Below, piece after piece: positions 26,202-35,754 of a stretch of DNA of 64,000 nucleotides; the first letter of the stretch is position 1; each line of letters opens with the position of its first letter. The notes beneath the pieces are model-generated. The model was not told the origin of the DNA. It was given only the letters and a program-made list of their open reading frames with translations, and did no database searches. Source of the DNA: JAYZDK01 sp964604165 (GTDB lineage Bacteria; Myxococcota_A; UBA796; CAJQPC01); the NCBI GenBank assembly GCA_964604165.1, contig CAZRYF010000014.1, forward strand, positions 1 to 64,000, written 5' to 3'. A program made the position numbers and the translations under genes.

Positions 26202-27662
26202 CTACAGCCCATCCTCCCAGGTCTGGATCTCGAGGGTGTAGTTTGACGTACACGCACCGGCGTTCCAGTTGGAGGTGTAGATGCGAACCGCCCAGTCGTC
26301 CTCTCCGGTGTCCCCAAAAAGCCCACCGTCCCCCTGGAACGTGATCGAGAGGCTTCCGGCACCGGAAATGGAGGTCTCCAAAGAGCCTCCACCGTTCATG
26401 TCATAGAGCTCCAGCACAGTGAACATGCCGGTGGGAAGACCGGAGATCGACACCTGGAAGTGGGCGTTGTCGTAGATTTCATCGTCCACATCAAAAAGAA
26501 ACCAGTCCTCGTCGGCGGCCTCGTGCAGGGTCAGGCCCGCCACGGTGACGCTGTCCCCGCCACTGGCCCAGGGATAGGAAGTGTTGTCCACTTCTCCCAG
26601 GTCAAAGGGGGCGCCCATGGAGTTGTTGGATTCATAGGAGTCCATCCAGTCTTCGTTGTTCTGGCCATCTCCATTGTTGTCGATGTCGTCGCAGGCCTCG
26701 TTCTGGACCTCCACGATCACCGAAATGGCGTCCGAACCCATGTTGCTGTCTTCATCGACGGCGGACAGGGTGATCACGTGGGTGCCTCCCTGAAGCTGCA
26801 CCCCGGCAGCCGTGTAGCCCGCGGAGTCAGGTGTGCCGGTGGCAAGAACCCCCTGGAGGTCTGAGGTCCACTCGATGGGGAGGTTCGCGGGGTCAGTGAC
26901 ATCATCCCGCGCCGTCCCCTCCAACAAGATGGTGTCGATGGTGTACCAGGTCGATCCCCCGGCAGGTGCGCTGATGTTCACCTGGGGGCTCGCATCTTCT
27001 TGCACCTCAATGCCCGCAGAAGCCGAACCCACGTTTCCTTCCTGGTCCTCGGCAGTCAGCGATATTTGGTGCGTGCCCGCGGAAAGGGTGGCCAGGTCCT
27101 GGGTGACCACACAACTCGAAGCCACATTTCCGGTCCACAGAACCCCATCCCGCGACGAGAGAATGGTCGTGTCCAAAGTGTCACAATCCTGCTCATTGTC
27201 GCTGACAGTTCCCACCACGGTCACAGTCTCTGACTGTCCGTAGGAGTCACCGTCCACCGGGCCCACCAACACAACGGCAGGAGTTCCCTGGGAGTCGCCA
27301 CCCGGCCCGATCTGCACCATGATCGTGTCCACGCCGGACTCCCCGTTCCGATCCGTGGCGGTCAAGCTGATCGAGTGCATCCCAGAAGACAGCTCCGGGG
27401 CGGTATACAGCGCCACCCCTGCGGAATCCGCAGGAAGTGACCCCGCAAAGACCCCATCGATGGAGGAGCTCCAGAGCACTTCCAAGTCCTCGGCAGACTC
27501 CTGATCGTCGAAGACCGTGCCTGAAAACCCGACCGCCTCCCCCCAGTCAAAGTAGGCCTCGGTGATCGGCACATTGATCCGTGCACCGGGCGGCGTGTTG
27601 TACACCCCCACCTTGTTGTCCTGACAGCCTGCAAAAAGCAGCAATATCGCGAGAGTTCCCAT
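26202..27662 (-). CDS. Ig-like repeat surface lipoprotein
   Basis: A 486-residue putative lipoprotein (MGTLAILLLFAGCQ, Cys 13). Three to four bacterial Ig/PKD-like repeats share a phrase such as GTHQISLTAEDQEGNVGS, GMHSISLTATDRNGESG and GTHVITLSAVDEDSNMGS. A DDIDNNGDGQNNEDW motif of MopE/Ca-binding style and a C-terminal pre-peptidase-type beta domain (ADEDWFLFDVDD) follow. This architecture is typical of myxobacterial secreted or surface proteins with no known substrate. It converges with pgsA with a gap of 7 bases. Confidence 0.78.
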   Translation of the reverse strand: MGTLAILLLFAGCQDNKVGVYNTPPGARINVPITEAYFDWGEAVGFSGTVFDDQESAEDLEVLWSSSIDGVFAGSLPADSAGVALYTAPELSSGMHSISLTATDRNGESGVDTIMVQIGPGGDSQGTPAVVLVGPVDGDSYGQSETVTVVGTVSDNEQDCDTLDTTILSSRDGVLWTGNVASSCVVTQDLATLSAGTHQISLTAEDQEGNVGSASAGIEVQEDASPQVNISAPAGGSTWYTIDTILLEGTARDDVTDPANLPIEWTSDLQGVLATGTPDSAGYTAAGVQLQGGTHVITLSAVDEDSNMGSDAISVIVEVQNEACDDIDNNGDGQNNEDWMDSYESNNSMGAPFDLGEVDNTSYPWASGGDSVTVAGLTLHEAADEDWFLFDVDDEIYDNAHFQVSISGLPTGMFTVLELYDMNGGGSLETSISGAGSLSITFQGDGGLFGDTGEDDWAVRIYTSNWNAGACTSNYTLEIQTWEDGL

Positions 27663-27764
27663 CGTGTGGATCCCGGTGCCGCGCCAAGTTTAGCACCTCA
27701 ACGGTGTCTTCCGCCACACGGGATTCTCCCCTACCAAGCCCGACATGCAAGGGCTGTCAATCGA

Positions 27765-28271
27765 TCAGGGAGACCCCACCAGTCCATCTAGCAGCACCGT
27801 GGGTTGGTGAGGCAGACCGTTTCCACGGAAACGAATGCGCCCGTTCCCATCCAGGATGACTCCGAGGGGCAGCGTGCGAACGCGCCACTCGGATGCAATG
27901 GCGGTGTCGGTGTCCAGGAGGCTTGGATAGCGCATGCCCATCTCCCTGGCAGCCGCCTGGGCTTTGCCCACGGGCTCCCCCATGTTGACCCCGATGACAG
28001 AGATCGAATCTCCGTATTGGTCCATCAGAGCGTGCAGCTGCGGCACCTCCTTGCGACAGGGAAGACACCAGCTGGCCCAGAACACCAGGAGCACCGGTCT
28101 GGGCTGCTGTGCCTGCACCGAGAGGGAATCACCGGTCAGAGTTTGAGCCGACACCTTCGGCGCCAGTTGGCTCTCAAGGACCCCACGCTCCTCCACCTCC
28201 CCGCAAGCAAGGCACCACCAGATCCAGACCCATCCCACATCCACCTCTTCCGTCGGTTCTACCCAGCCCAT
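27765..28271 (-). CDS. TlpA/ResA-like thioredoxin-fold protein
   Basis: A thioredoxin-fold disulfide reductase, 168 residues from the ATG at 28271. It contains the active-site WASWCLPCRKEVP (CxxC), a GVNMGE segment and cis-Pro region LPLGVILDGNGRI. The N-terminal part holds an Ala-Cys after a Trp-rich hydrophobic run (WVWIWWCLAC), suggesting a lipoprotein or membrane anchor. A GTG at 28238 behind GGAAGAGG would give a cleaner signal and is a serious alternative start. It probably keeps a periplasmic thiol protein or cytochrome c apoprotein reduced. It diverges from pyrD. Confidence 0.85.
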   Translation of the reverse strand: MGWVEPTEEVDVGWVWIWWCLACGEVEERGVLESQLAPKVSAQTLTGDSLSVQAQQPRPVLLVFWASWCLPCRKEVPQLHALMDQYGDSISVIGVNMGEPVGKAQAAAREMGMRYPSLLDTDTAIASEWRVRTLPLGVILDGNGRIRFRGNGLPHQPTVLLDGLVGSP

Positions 28272-28309
28272 CTCCTTTGCGCCACCTTTCAACGGGTTAC
28301 CCACCCGCC

Positions 28310-29317
28310 GTGCTCGACCTGGCCTACAAGCTGACCCGCCCCCTCCTGTTTTCCATGGATCCGGAAGACGCGCACGAGCGGGTCCTGGCCCTGGGAGGGA
28401 GCTGTCCCGGCGTGCTCGGAGCTTTGGGAAGCGCAAAGCCTGACCCCACCTTGGCCACCGAGGTCTCAGGACTGTCCCTGCCTTCTCCCGTCGGTCTTGC
28501 AGCCGGCCTGGACAAAAATGGCAGCGCGATCTTGCTGTGGGAGAAATTCGGATTTGGGTTCATGGAGTTGGGCACCGTGACCCCTCGACCCCAACCGGGC
28601 AACCAGCGCCCCCGGGTGCATCGCCTGGTGGAGGACAAGGGCCTGGTGAACTGGATGGGCTTTCCCTCGGACGGTGCCGAGGCCATCTTTCAGCGCCTCT
28701 CCACCCTGCGAGACAAGGGCAGCTGGCCCTCCATTCCCGTTGGCTTCAACCTGGGAAAGAACAAGGACACTCCCCAGGAGGACGCCCCCTTGGACTACGC
28801 CCTGGCCGCCGGCCGACTGGCCCCACTCGCAGACTTTTTTGTAATCAATGTCTCCTCCCCCAACACACCGGGGCTGCGGGAGCTTCAAGGTGCCGATGCC
28901 CTGGCAGCCATTCTGGAGGCGGTGCTCCAGCACGCCCGAGACCGACCCGTCTGGGTCAAGCTCTCCCCGGACCTCCATGAAGATGCCATCCACGAGGCGG
29001 TGCGCCGAGTGATCGCCGAGGGGGCAGGCGGCATCGTGGCCACAAACACCACGGTCAGTCGTCCCACGGAAGCCAGCCAGGAATTCGACCAGGGAGGACT
29101 CTCGGGCGAACCCCTGTTTCCCATTGCACACCAAAAGGTCATGGCCGTACTGGCCGCAGCAGGAGACGTGCCAGTCATCGGCGTGGGCGGTATCAACTCC
29201 CCCGAGAGAGCCCGGGCCATGATGAACAGCGGCTGCAAAGCGGTGGAGGTTTTTACCGGTATGATCTTCTCTGGACCCGGGCTCGTGGCCCGCCTCAACC
29301 GGGGCCTGGCTTCTTAG
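28310..29317 (+). CDS. pyrD: Dihydroorotate dehydrogenase (quinone), class 2
   Basis: A 335-residue membrane-associated flavoenzyme oxidising dihydroorotate to orotate with quinone. The class 2 amphipathic N-terminus (LAYKLTRPLLFSMDPEDAH), FMN site (AAGLDKNG), catalytic serine in NVSSPNTPGLR, GGIVATNTT and GVGGI are all present. GTG 28310 is chosen since it directly precedes the conserved N-terminus; no ATG fits, and the ribosome-binding site is weak. Its last 23 bases overlap the convergent hydrolase gene. Confidence 0.95.
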   Translation: MLDLAYKLTRPLLFSMDPEDAHERVLALGGSCPGVLGALGSAKPDPTLATEVSGLSLPSPVGLAAGLDKNGSAILLWEKFGFGFMELGTVTPRPQPGNQRPRVHRLVEDKGLVNWMGFPSDGAEAIFQRLSTLRDKGSWPSIPVGFNLGKNKDTPQEDAPLDYALAAGRLAPLADFFVINVSSPNTPGLRELQGADALAAILEAVLQHARDRPVWVKLSPDLHEDAIHEAVRRVIAEGAGGIVATNTTVSRPTEASQEFDQGGLSGEPLFPIAHQKVMAVLAAAGDVPVIGVGGINSPERARAMMNSGCKAVEVFTGMIFSGPGLVARLNRGLAS

Positions 29318-30215
29318 GCGGCTTTCCCCGGAAACGGGAGTGGGACCGAGGCGCCCGGGGATCTCGCCTGGTTGCTCGTTCAGCCTGGCCGACCCCTTCT
29401 TCCGGCGCCATGGGGTCAATCTCCGTGACTCGCGTTCGGGTCGGATTCGTGAGCCACCGGGCCACCGCCTCCGCGTGGCGCACACCTGGCACCTCAAGGG
29501 GTGGCATGTGGCCCAAGTCATCAAAACGCCAGGTCACAGCGTGGTGAAGATCCCCGAGCAGTCGACTGGCACGCGGCGGCAAGAGGCCATCCTTTGCGCC
29601 AAAAGTCACGAGGACCGGACAGTCTGGAGTTTCCACCCGGGGACGACGCAGAAACAGGGCCCGGGTCACCTGGGACGACCAGGGCGCCATGCGCGGCAGA
29701 AGGTCTTGAAAGGCAGCATCGTCTACACAATTGAAGCCCATGGACCGGTAGAGGTGCAAAGGGACGTGAAACGTGCCTGCCCCCAGCGCACCGGGCACCA
29801 TTCCCAAGCCGGAAAACAGGGTTCGAAGAGGCGGCAGGGCCTTGACCCCCGCCGGAGTCGCCGAACACACAAGCACCAAGGAGGAAGCCTCACTGTCCCG
29901 GGCGATCATCTGGGCAATGAGCCCTCCCATGGAGTGCCCCACCAGCGCTGGGTTTGGAAGGGTTCTCGCCACGGCGAGCGCCCCCTGCGCGATTTCCTCC
30001 AGGGTGCGAGGCGATCCCGCATCTTCTCCGTGGCCTGGGAGATCCACCGCAAGGGACTCCAGCCCCGCCTCCGCCATGATCCGTTGATCCCTCTCCCAGA
30101 ACCAGGCCCCCAACCCCATGCCATGAAACAGGAGGACACAGGCACCGCTCCCGCGATTCACGGGACGGCAGCGGACCACCGGGAGGCCTGCGATGCGTTC
30201 AGGTTGCAGCGTCAC
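29295..30215 (-). CDS. Alpha/beta hydrolase
   Basis: A 306-residue hydrolase fold with oxyanion motif LFHGMGLGAWFW, nucleophile S95 in GHSMGG, acid D209 (FGAKDGLLPP) and base H236 (DLGHMPPLE), a complete triad. The substrate is unknown; relatives include esterases and peroxidase-like lipases. The final 45 residues are Arg/Pro-rich low complexity and extend into the pyrD 3' end (23-bp tail-to-tail overlap), so the true stop may be unusual or the tail recently acquired. Confidence 0.85.
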   Translation of the reverse strand: MTLQPERIAGLPVVRCRPVNRGSGACVLLFHGMGLGAWFWERDQRIMAEAGLESLAVDLPGHGEDAGSPRTLEEIAQGALAVARTLPNPALVGHSMGGLIAQMIARDSEASSLVLVCSATPAGVKALPPLRTLFSGLGMVPGALGAGTFHVPLHLYRSMGFNCVDDAAFQDLLPRMAPWSSQVTRALFLRRPRVETPDCPVLVTFGAKDGLLPPRASRLLGDLHHAVTWRFDDLGHMPPLEVPGVRHAEAVARWLTNPTRTRVTEIDPMAPEEGVGQAERATRRDPRAPRSHSRFRGKPPKKPGPG

Positions 30216-30267
30216 TCCTCTCTCGTATTCTGCGGTCCCACCGCAGGCACAGGGTTAGATCCGGCCC

Positions 30268-31209
30268 ATGGCACGCCACTCCCTCGCCCGACTTGCCCTG
30301 GAAGTCGAGGAATTGCAGTTTTACCGGGCCCACGGCATGGAAACCGATGCCGGCCGCTGCGATCGCCTGACCCGTCTTCTGGTGGAAGGAGCCCCCCACC
30401 ACCCGGTGGCCTTGAACCTCCGGGCCCGACGCGCGCTGCCGGAGACCATGCTGCCCAACTCCAGGGGGACCTTGAAGGAAGTCGCCACTGCCTTTGCCAA
30501 AGGAGATCCCGCCAAGGCGCTGACCCTTGCCGAAGATCTGGCGGGACTGACCATGGAGGAAGACGCCCTGCGTGCGTGCACCGTGGGAGATCTCTTGTTT
30601 CTCACCCGAGGCCCCGAGGAGGCAGCTCCGCACTTTCGCACCTCGATGCAGGGATTGGGCCCCTTGGCACCGCTTCTGACTCGGCTGGGGCGCTGCGCCC
30701 TGAGCACCGGAGACTGGGCCACCGCCCGTCGATATGCGGTGCGTTCCCTGACGGAAAACCCCTTGTACGGCACCGCCCTGGTGCTCTTGTTCGAGGCAGT
30801 GCGTGGAACGGGAAAGACCCTGCTACCCATTCCAATCCAAGCCCGCATTTTGGCGGCGCCCGGCGGAGTTCGAATCGATCCGAGCCTCTCTCCAAGAGGT
30901 CGAATGGCCTGGGAAACCTGGTTGCAGGCCCGAGAGACCTCGGACTTTCGGGAGCGCCCCCCCGAACGTTCTTCCACCCTGCGACTCATTGAGGCCTGGC
31001 GGGTGGGGTCAGACGGCCAACTCGCCTACTCCGACGCCCCCAACCCCGAACTTGAGGCCTTGGATCGATGGGAGCGAGACGGCGTCTTGGATGCCTACCT
31101 CTGGTTCGCAGGGCTGAACCCCGAAAATGCCCCCATGTTTCGCAGCTGGCGGAGTGACCACAGGGACACCGCCGAGCAGTTCTGGCGCGAAGGCGTGGTG
31201 CTGCCCTGA
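30268..31209 (+). CDS. Helical TPR-like protein, function unknown
   Basis: A 313-residue soluble cytoplasmic protein without signal peptide, rich in Leu, Ala and Arg. Its middle part resembles degenerate TPR helices (LAPLLTRLGRCALSTGDWATARRYAVRSL). The C-terminal third (DRWERDGVLDAYLWFAGLN) is acidic and aromatic. It starts 52 bases from the divergent hydrolase gene and its stop abuts the convergent lipoprotein gene. No family is recognised. Confidence 0.72.
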   Translation: MARHSLARLALEVEELQFYRAHGMETDAGRCDRLTRLLVEGAPHHPVALNLRARRALPETMLPNSRGTLKEVATAFAKGDPAKALTLAEDLAGLTMEEDALRACTVGDLLFLTRGPEEAAPHFRTSMQGLGPLAPLLTRLGRCALSTGDWATARRYAVRSLTENPLYGTALVLLFEAVRGTGKTLLPIPIQARILAAPGGVRIDPSLSPRGRMAWETWLQARETSDFRERPPERSSTLRLIEAWRVGSDGQLAYSDAPNPELEALDRWERDGVLDAYLWFAGLNPENAPMFRSWRSDHRDTAEQFWREGVVLP

Positions 31210-33090
31210 TCAGTTCCCGGTGCAGTCGTAGGTCAGCACCACCGTGTCCTGGATGCTGGAGGTGGCGCCATAGCAATCGGTGACACGCAGGCCCAGGGTC
31301 GCTGTTTCACTGGTGGTCACCCCATACTCCGTGGCGGGACCGGAAAGGGTCACAGTGGGACTCGCGAGGGTGGCATCGTCCAGGGTCGCCGTGCCATCCG
31401 CGGAGATCACCTCCCACTGCCAGGTCAGGCGCTCGTTGTCCACATCCGAGGAAAGAGACCCGTCCAAGACGAACGAAACGCTGTCACAGTCATCACAGGT
31501 CCAGGTGTAGTTGGAGGTAGAACAACTGGAACTCTCGCTGGTACTTTGGTCTGCGCCAGCATCCGGATCCGGCTCGGAATTCGTGGCCCGGGTTTGAACC
31601 GCCAGGTTCAAGGTGTCTGGATAGGAGGGGGCCCCGCTGTCAGTCACGATCAGCTCCATGACATAGGTGCCAGCCACGTCGGCCTGAAAGACAGGCTGAC
31701 CCTCTGTGTTCTCGACAATGTCCGCCGTGGTGGTGGCGGAGTTCACCGGCGCAGAATCCAACCGCCAGTCATAGGTCACCGCGTTTCCATCTGGATCCGA
31801 AGAGCCTGTGCCATCCAGGGTGATCTCGGTGCAGTGCTCGAGGGTCAACCCACTGTTCTCGCTGGCCACCGCCACGGGCATGGTCTCCACCTCGCCATCG
31901 CAGTCGTTGTCGATGGTGCCGTCCACCTCGGGTGCGCCCGGGAAGGCCGAGGGGTCTGCATCATTGCAGTCCCCATCATCAATGCTGATGCCGTCCCCGT
32001 CGTGATCCCAGGTGCTGCAGCCCTCGTTGGCCCCACCCGGCGTGCCCATATCAGAAGTGGCGGCCCAGCGCTGGACAGATGCACACCACTGGTCAGAGGT
32101 GCCCACGACCCCCGCACCATAGCCCACAGGATCCAGGCTCATGCTGGCCCCCGCAGTGTCCGGCATCGTCAAGCCATCGTCCCAAGCGAGCGCTGCCACC
32201 ACGAGACCTTCTCCCACGAGCTGTACCTGGTCTGACTCGTTCCCAAGGCTAATGTCCGCGTATTCGTAGTCCACGGCCACCCCACCGTTGACACTCTGGT
32301 TCTGCTCATTCCCAAAGACAAAGTAGGCACCGGGCTCTACAGTCAGGTCCGCCGACGAGAGCACCAGGTGCGACTCGCCTTCTCCCTCGCTCACGATCAC
32401 CAGGCCGTTGAGCGACTGGGTGCTGGTCGATGGGTTGTAGACCTCGAACCACTCCCCCTTGCGATCCGTGACGCGATCCGGGTTGGACATGACCTCCACG
32501 ATCTGCAGGACGCCAATTTCCCATGCGTTCTCGTCCACCACCCCATCACAGTCGTTGTCAGCTCCGTCGCCATCCACTTCTTCTGCGCCAGGGAACACCG
32601 CTGCGTCGTTGTCGTCACAGTCACCGCTGCAGCTGGTCACCCCGTCCGCATCCAAGTCAAAACCCTCGTCCACCTGGCCGTCGCCGTTGTTGTCCAGGCC
32701 ATCACACCGCTCCTCACCCACGCAGTCCGCCACGCCATCCCCATCGGAGTCCGCATACCCCTCGTCCACGTCGCCGTCGCCATCATTGTCAAGACCGTCA
32801 CATTCCTCAAAGTCCTGGCAGTCCGCCACACCGTCCTGGTCCACATCCGGGTGCCCTTCGTCCACCAACCCATTGCAGTTGTCATCGATGGCGTTGCAGG
32901 CTTCCGTCTGTCCCGGGTGGATGTCGGCGTTGTCATCATCACAGTCTCCATCCGCCGCGCTCACCCCATCGCCATCATCATCTCCCAGTTGGACGACGCC
33001 GGTGTCCAGGGGTTTGGCGCCATCGGTCGTGATGCTTCCGCCATCACACCCAACACCCAGCAGAGCGAACACCATAATTATCGTGCGCAT
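31210..33090 (-). CDS. MopE-like Ca-binding surface lipoprotein with lamin-tail and PKD domains
   Basis: A 626-residue lipoprotein (MRTIIMVFALLGVGC, Cys 15). Residues 35-190 carry a run of MopE-type repeats, D-x-D-x-DG and CDGLDNNGDGQVDEG phrases, with cysteines every 25-35 residues. A lamin-tail (LTD) domain lies at about 190-300 (GEWFEVYNPSTSTQSLNGL). Another MopE repeat and two PKD-like domains (DGTGSSDPDGNAVTYDWRLD, DGSLSSDVDNERLTWQWEV) complete it. The protein is probably exposed and stabilised by Ca. The start at 33090 follows AAGGGA. Role unknown. Confidence 0.85.
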   Translation of the reverse strand: MRTIIMVFALLGVGCDGGSITTDGAKPLDTGVVQLGDDDGDGVSAADGDCDDDNADIHPGQTEACNAIDDNCNGLVDEGHPDVDQDGVADCQDFEECDGLDNDGDGDVDEGYADSDGDGVADCVGEERCDGLDNNGDGQVDEGFDLDADGVTSCSGDCDDNDAAVFPGAEEVDGDGADNDCDGVVDENAWEIGVLQIVEVMSNPDRVTDRKGEWFEVYNPSTSTQSLNGLVIVSEGEGESHLVLSSADLTVEPGAYFVFGNEQNQSVNGGVAVDYEYADISLGNESDQVQLVGEGLVVAALAWDDGLTMPDTAGASMSLDPVGYGAGVVGTSDQWCASVQRWAATSDMGTPGGANEGCSTWDHDGDGISIDDGDCNDADPSAFPGAPEVDGTIDNDCDGEVETMPVAVASENSGLTLEHCTEITLDGTGSSDPDGNAVTYDWRLDSAPVNSATTTADIVENTEGQPVFQADVAGTYVMELIVTDSGAPSYPDTLNLAVQTRATNSEPDPDAGADQSTSESSSCSTSNYTWTCDDCDSVSFVLDGSLSSDVDNERLTWQWEVISADGTATLDDATLASPTVTLSGPATEYGVTTSETATLGLRVTDCYGATSSIQDTVVLTYDCTGN

Positions 33091-33203
33091 GGATTTCCCT
33101 TGAGCGCCGAAAAACGCGCGGAGAGGTAGAAGAAACCTACCCCGGCGCCAAGCGGTGTGGCAACGATTCTCGGGCCATCCTCCACTCACCTTCTCCGCTT
33201 TTC

Positions 33204-33231
33204 TTGACAGAAGGGCACCAAGCGATAGGTT
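33204..33231 (+). promoter_or_regulatory. Probable promoter of tRNA-Gly
   Basis: TTGACA (33204-33209), a 16-base spacer and TAGGTT (33226-33231). The tRNA begins 15 bases later. Confidence 0.5.
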
Positions 33232-33245
33232 GGCCGGCGTTTCTG

Positions 33246-33320
<75 letters not shown>

Positions 33321-33324
33321 TCCG

Positions 33325-33358
33325 ACGCCGCCCTTCCGGGGCGGCGTCGTTCTTTTTG
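33325..33358 (+). terminator. Intrinsic terminator of tRNA-Gly
   Basis: A perfect 10-bp stem GACGCCGCCC (33325-33334) / GGGCGGCGTC (33340-33349) with loop TTCCG is followed by GTTCTTTTT. It is the clearest Rho-independent terminator in the window, and separates the tRNA from the convergent glycosyltransferase gene. Confidence 0.88.
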
Positions 33359-33370
33359 GGGACGGAAACC

Positions 33371-34552
33371 CTACCGCGCCCGTCCATCCAGAAAGGTCCT
33401 GCCCTTCCAACGGGCTTCCATGGAGACCATGGAACGTATCAGAATCCAGACAAACACGAGGTTCCCCAAGGGATGTGACAAGGCGTGCCAGCCGGATCGC
33501 CCATCCTCCCTCTCCAGGCGCCACCGAAAGAGAGGAACCAGGAGGCAGATGCCCGAAAGCCAGAGGATCCAACCCGGTCCAAGGAGCTGCCACCCAAGCA
33601 GCCAGCGACAGAGCAACACGCCAGCCAAGGCCAAAAAGGGAAACAAGGTCCCCAGGAAGATGAACCCGATGGCGCTCAAGGCCACCGCTGGACGGCGCCC
33701 CATGCCCTCATACAGGTTCTTGGAGTACCCCTCGACAATGGCTCCCAAGGAGTCGTAGAGCCGAACAGAGAAAGCACCCGGGGCATGAAACAATCCACAG
33801 GAAAAGGCCCGCTGCTTGAACACCTTGGCCAGGCGCACATCCTCAAGAACCTCCGACTTCACGGCACCATGCCCGCCGAGAGACTCGTAGGCAGACCGAC
33901 GTACCAAGAGGAACTGGCCGTTGGCAAAGGCCACCGGCGACACGGTCTTGTTGGCTGCTTCCAGGTCCACGGCCCCGCGAATGAACCAGCCCACCACCGG
34001 CACCACCGCCACCTCCCAGAACCCCCGCAGGTCCCAGCTTCCAAAGAGAGACAGCAGATCCAGGGACCGCTCCTCCATCTGCTCCATGGCAGCCCGGGCT
34101 GCCCAGGGAGAGAGCCGCACATCCGCATCCAAGAACAACAGAAGGTCCCCCGCGGCCTCCCCGGCGGCCCGCTGACAGGCCCAAGGCTTTCCCGCCCATC
34201 CCGCGGGGGGTGCGGTGCCTTGAATCAACCGAAACCGTGGGTGGCCCCCTCCTGCTTCCCTGGCGGCCGCGCCGGTGCCGTCTTCCGAACCGTCGTCCAC
34301 CACGATGATTTCCAGGTTGGGATGGTCCGAGGCCAGAACGGCCTCCAAACAGGCACCAATGTTTCCCTCTTCGTTTCTGGCAGGGATACAGATCGACAAC
34401 AAGGGAAGCTCGCCCTTTGACTTGGAGGGCTCCATGCGCCAGTCCCGCCCCCACTGGCCCACGGCAGCGACGAGCACCCCCCACAACAGCGTCCACAGGC
34501 CAAAGCCCATGCAAAGCAGGAGCTGGGAGAAACCGGGATCTCCCCAGCGCAT
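33371..34552 (-). CDS. Membrane-anchored family 2 glycosyltransferase
   Basis: A 393-residue GT2 enzyme. An N-terminal membrane helix (LLLCMGFGLWTLLWGVLVAAV) leads to a cytoplasmic GT-A domain with SICIPARNEEGNIGA, VVDDGSEDGT, DAD motif (LLLFLDADVRLS) and acceptor loop GQFLLVRRSAYES. At least three membrane helices follow (about 300-385). The layout is like CrtQ/HpnI-type lipid or carotenoid glycosyltransferases, so a lipid acceptor is likely but not shown. It begins 1 base after the stop of the beta-helix protein gene, with which it must be co-transcribed. Confidence 0.84.
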   Translation of the reverse strand: MRWGDPGFSQLLLCMGFGLWTLLWGVLVAAVGQWGRDWRMEPSKSKGELPLLSICIPARNEEGNIGACLEAVLASDHPNLEIIVVDDGSEDGTGAAAREAGGGHPRFRLIQGTAPPAGWAGKPWACQRAAGEAAGDLLLFLDADVRLSPWAARAAMEQMEERSLDLLSLFGSWDLRGFWEVAVVPVVGWFIRGAVDLEAANKTVSPVAFANGQFLLVRRSAYESLGGHGAVKSEVLEDVRLAKVFKQRAFSCGLFHAPGAFSVRLYDSLGAIVEGYSKNLYEGMGRRPAVALSAIGFIFLGTLFPFLALAGVLLCRWLLGWQLLGPGWILWLSGICLLVPLFRWRLEREDGRSGWHALSHPLGNLVFVWILIRSMVSMEARWKGRTFLDGRAR

Positions 34553-34553
34553 G

Positions 34554-35663
34554 TCAGGCCCCCCCCGGTCGAGAAACCACGTCTGGTGACACGAGGAGTG
34601 CTCCGGCGGGCACCACGCGGCCCGGTGCGATCCAGACCCCGCTTCCCACACGGGCCCCCGGACCAAGGCACACCCCGATCATCCCGAGGGGAACCGGAGC
34701 AAACCCCTCTCCCACGGGCACCCGCACCTCCCCGGTAAAGCCTTGATCCATCCCAAAGGCCCCGCGCTTGAGCTGGGCCTTGTCGCACACCACCGCCAGC
34801 TGAACCACGCCCCCCACCATGGCACCGGCACCCAAAACCGAGAACCGCACCATCGCCTGTCGCTGTACTACAGCCCCCGGGCCCAGCACCGCCCCTTCAC
34901 ACAGCGCCTGCTCCTCCACCACAGCACCCGGTCCGAGAAGGGTGCCTCGAACCACTGCCCCCGCACCGATCCTGGCGCCACGCTCGAGAACACATCCCTC
35001 CACCACGGCGGAGGGATGAATGCGCACGTCTCTCTCTCTTGCGTTCAACGCGGAAGCAAGGTGCAGGGGGTCGATCGAGCCGGTACGGGCTGCGGTCCAG
35101 GCAAGCCCAAGGGCGCTTCGCACCGGGCGGGCCAACATGGTGCGGCTCCAGAGGCGCGGCCCAATGCCCAACAGCGCGGCCCAAAGCAGGTGAGACCAGT
35201 GCCGAACCGGTAGCAAGAGGTGATCCGACAGGGCAATTTCCTGGACTTGGGGACCGATCTCCGCGCGGAACACCCTCTCCTCCGGCACGATGTCCACCAC
35301 GGGCGCCGCTGCAAGCCGCGCAACGGCATTCAGTTCCCCGCCGGGGGCCAGCCAACCAAAGGCCGGCACCTCTCCCGGAAGGCCGCCCAACAGCGACCCG
35401 AGAGCCCCCCCCCAGCGAAAACGGGCGTCCCCCTCGACACCCACCGCAGCCTTCGCCAGGTGAACCAGGGCCTTGGAGAGCACGGCGCTTCCGCCAGGAA
35501 CCACGAGGCAACCCTCCTGTGGAACGGAAGTGACCGCCACCATGCCCGCACCCGAAATGGCAACCGGGAGCGCCTCCGCCAGGGACACATCCCAGACTCG
35601 CAGGTCTCCAGCCGAGCCACAGCCCTCCACCAATCCATCCCAAGGGGTCACCAGGACCTTCAT
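34554..35663 (-). CDS. Hexapeptide-repeat (left-handed beta-helix) protein, nucleotidyl/acyltransferase-like
   Basis: A 369-residue protein. Residues 240-360 hold hexapeptide-repeat coils (VRIHPSAVVEGCVLERGARI, GAVLGPGAVVQR, GLGPGARVGSG style) as in GlmU C-terminal domains. The N-terminal 230 residues are Ala/Gly/Leu-rich with no intact NTP-transferase GxGxR or metal motif, so an active nucleotidyltransferase is doubtful. The start at ATG 35663 was chosen because residues upstream overlap the next, divergent gene. Pairing with a glycosyltransferase suggests a glycan or lipid modification role (inference). Confidence 0.72.
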   Translation of the reverse strand: MKVLVTPWDGLVEGCGSAGDLRVWDVSLAEALPVAISGAGMVAVTSVPQEGCLVVPGGSAVLSKALVHLAKAAVGVEGDARFRWGGALGSLLGGLPGEVPAFGWLAPGGELNAVARLAAAPVVDIVPEERVFRAEIGPQVQEIALSDHLLLPVRHWSHLLWAALLGIGPRLWSRTMLARPVRSALGLAWTAARTGSIDPLHLASALNARERDVRIHPSAVVEGCVLERGARIGAGAVVRGTLLGPGAVVEEQALCEGAVLGPGAVVQRQAMVRFSVLGAGAMVGGVVQLAVVCDKAQLKRGAFGMDQGFTGEVRVPVGEGFAPVPLGMIGVCLGPGARVGSGVWIAPGRVVPAGALLVSPDVVSRPGGA

Positions 35664-35754
35664 GGAGCCAAGGTACCAGAGGGCAAGGCCCAAGGCACAG
35701 GGGCGCAGTGGCGCACCCTGGTGACAGGGATACAGGAGGTGCCTGGAGAACCCC

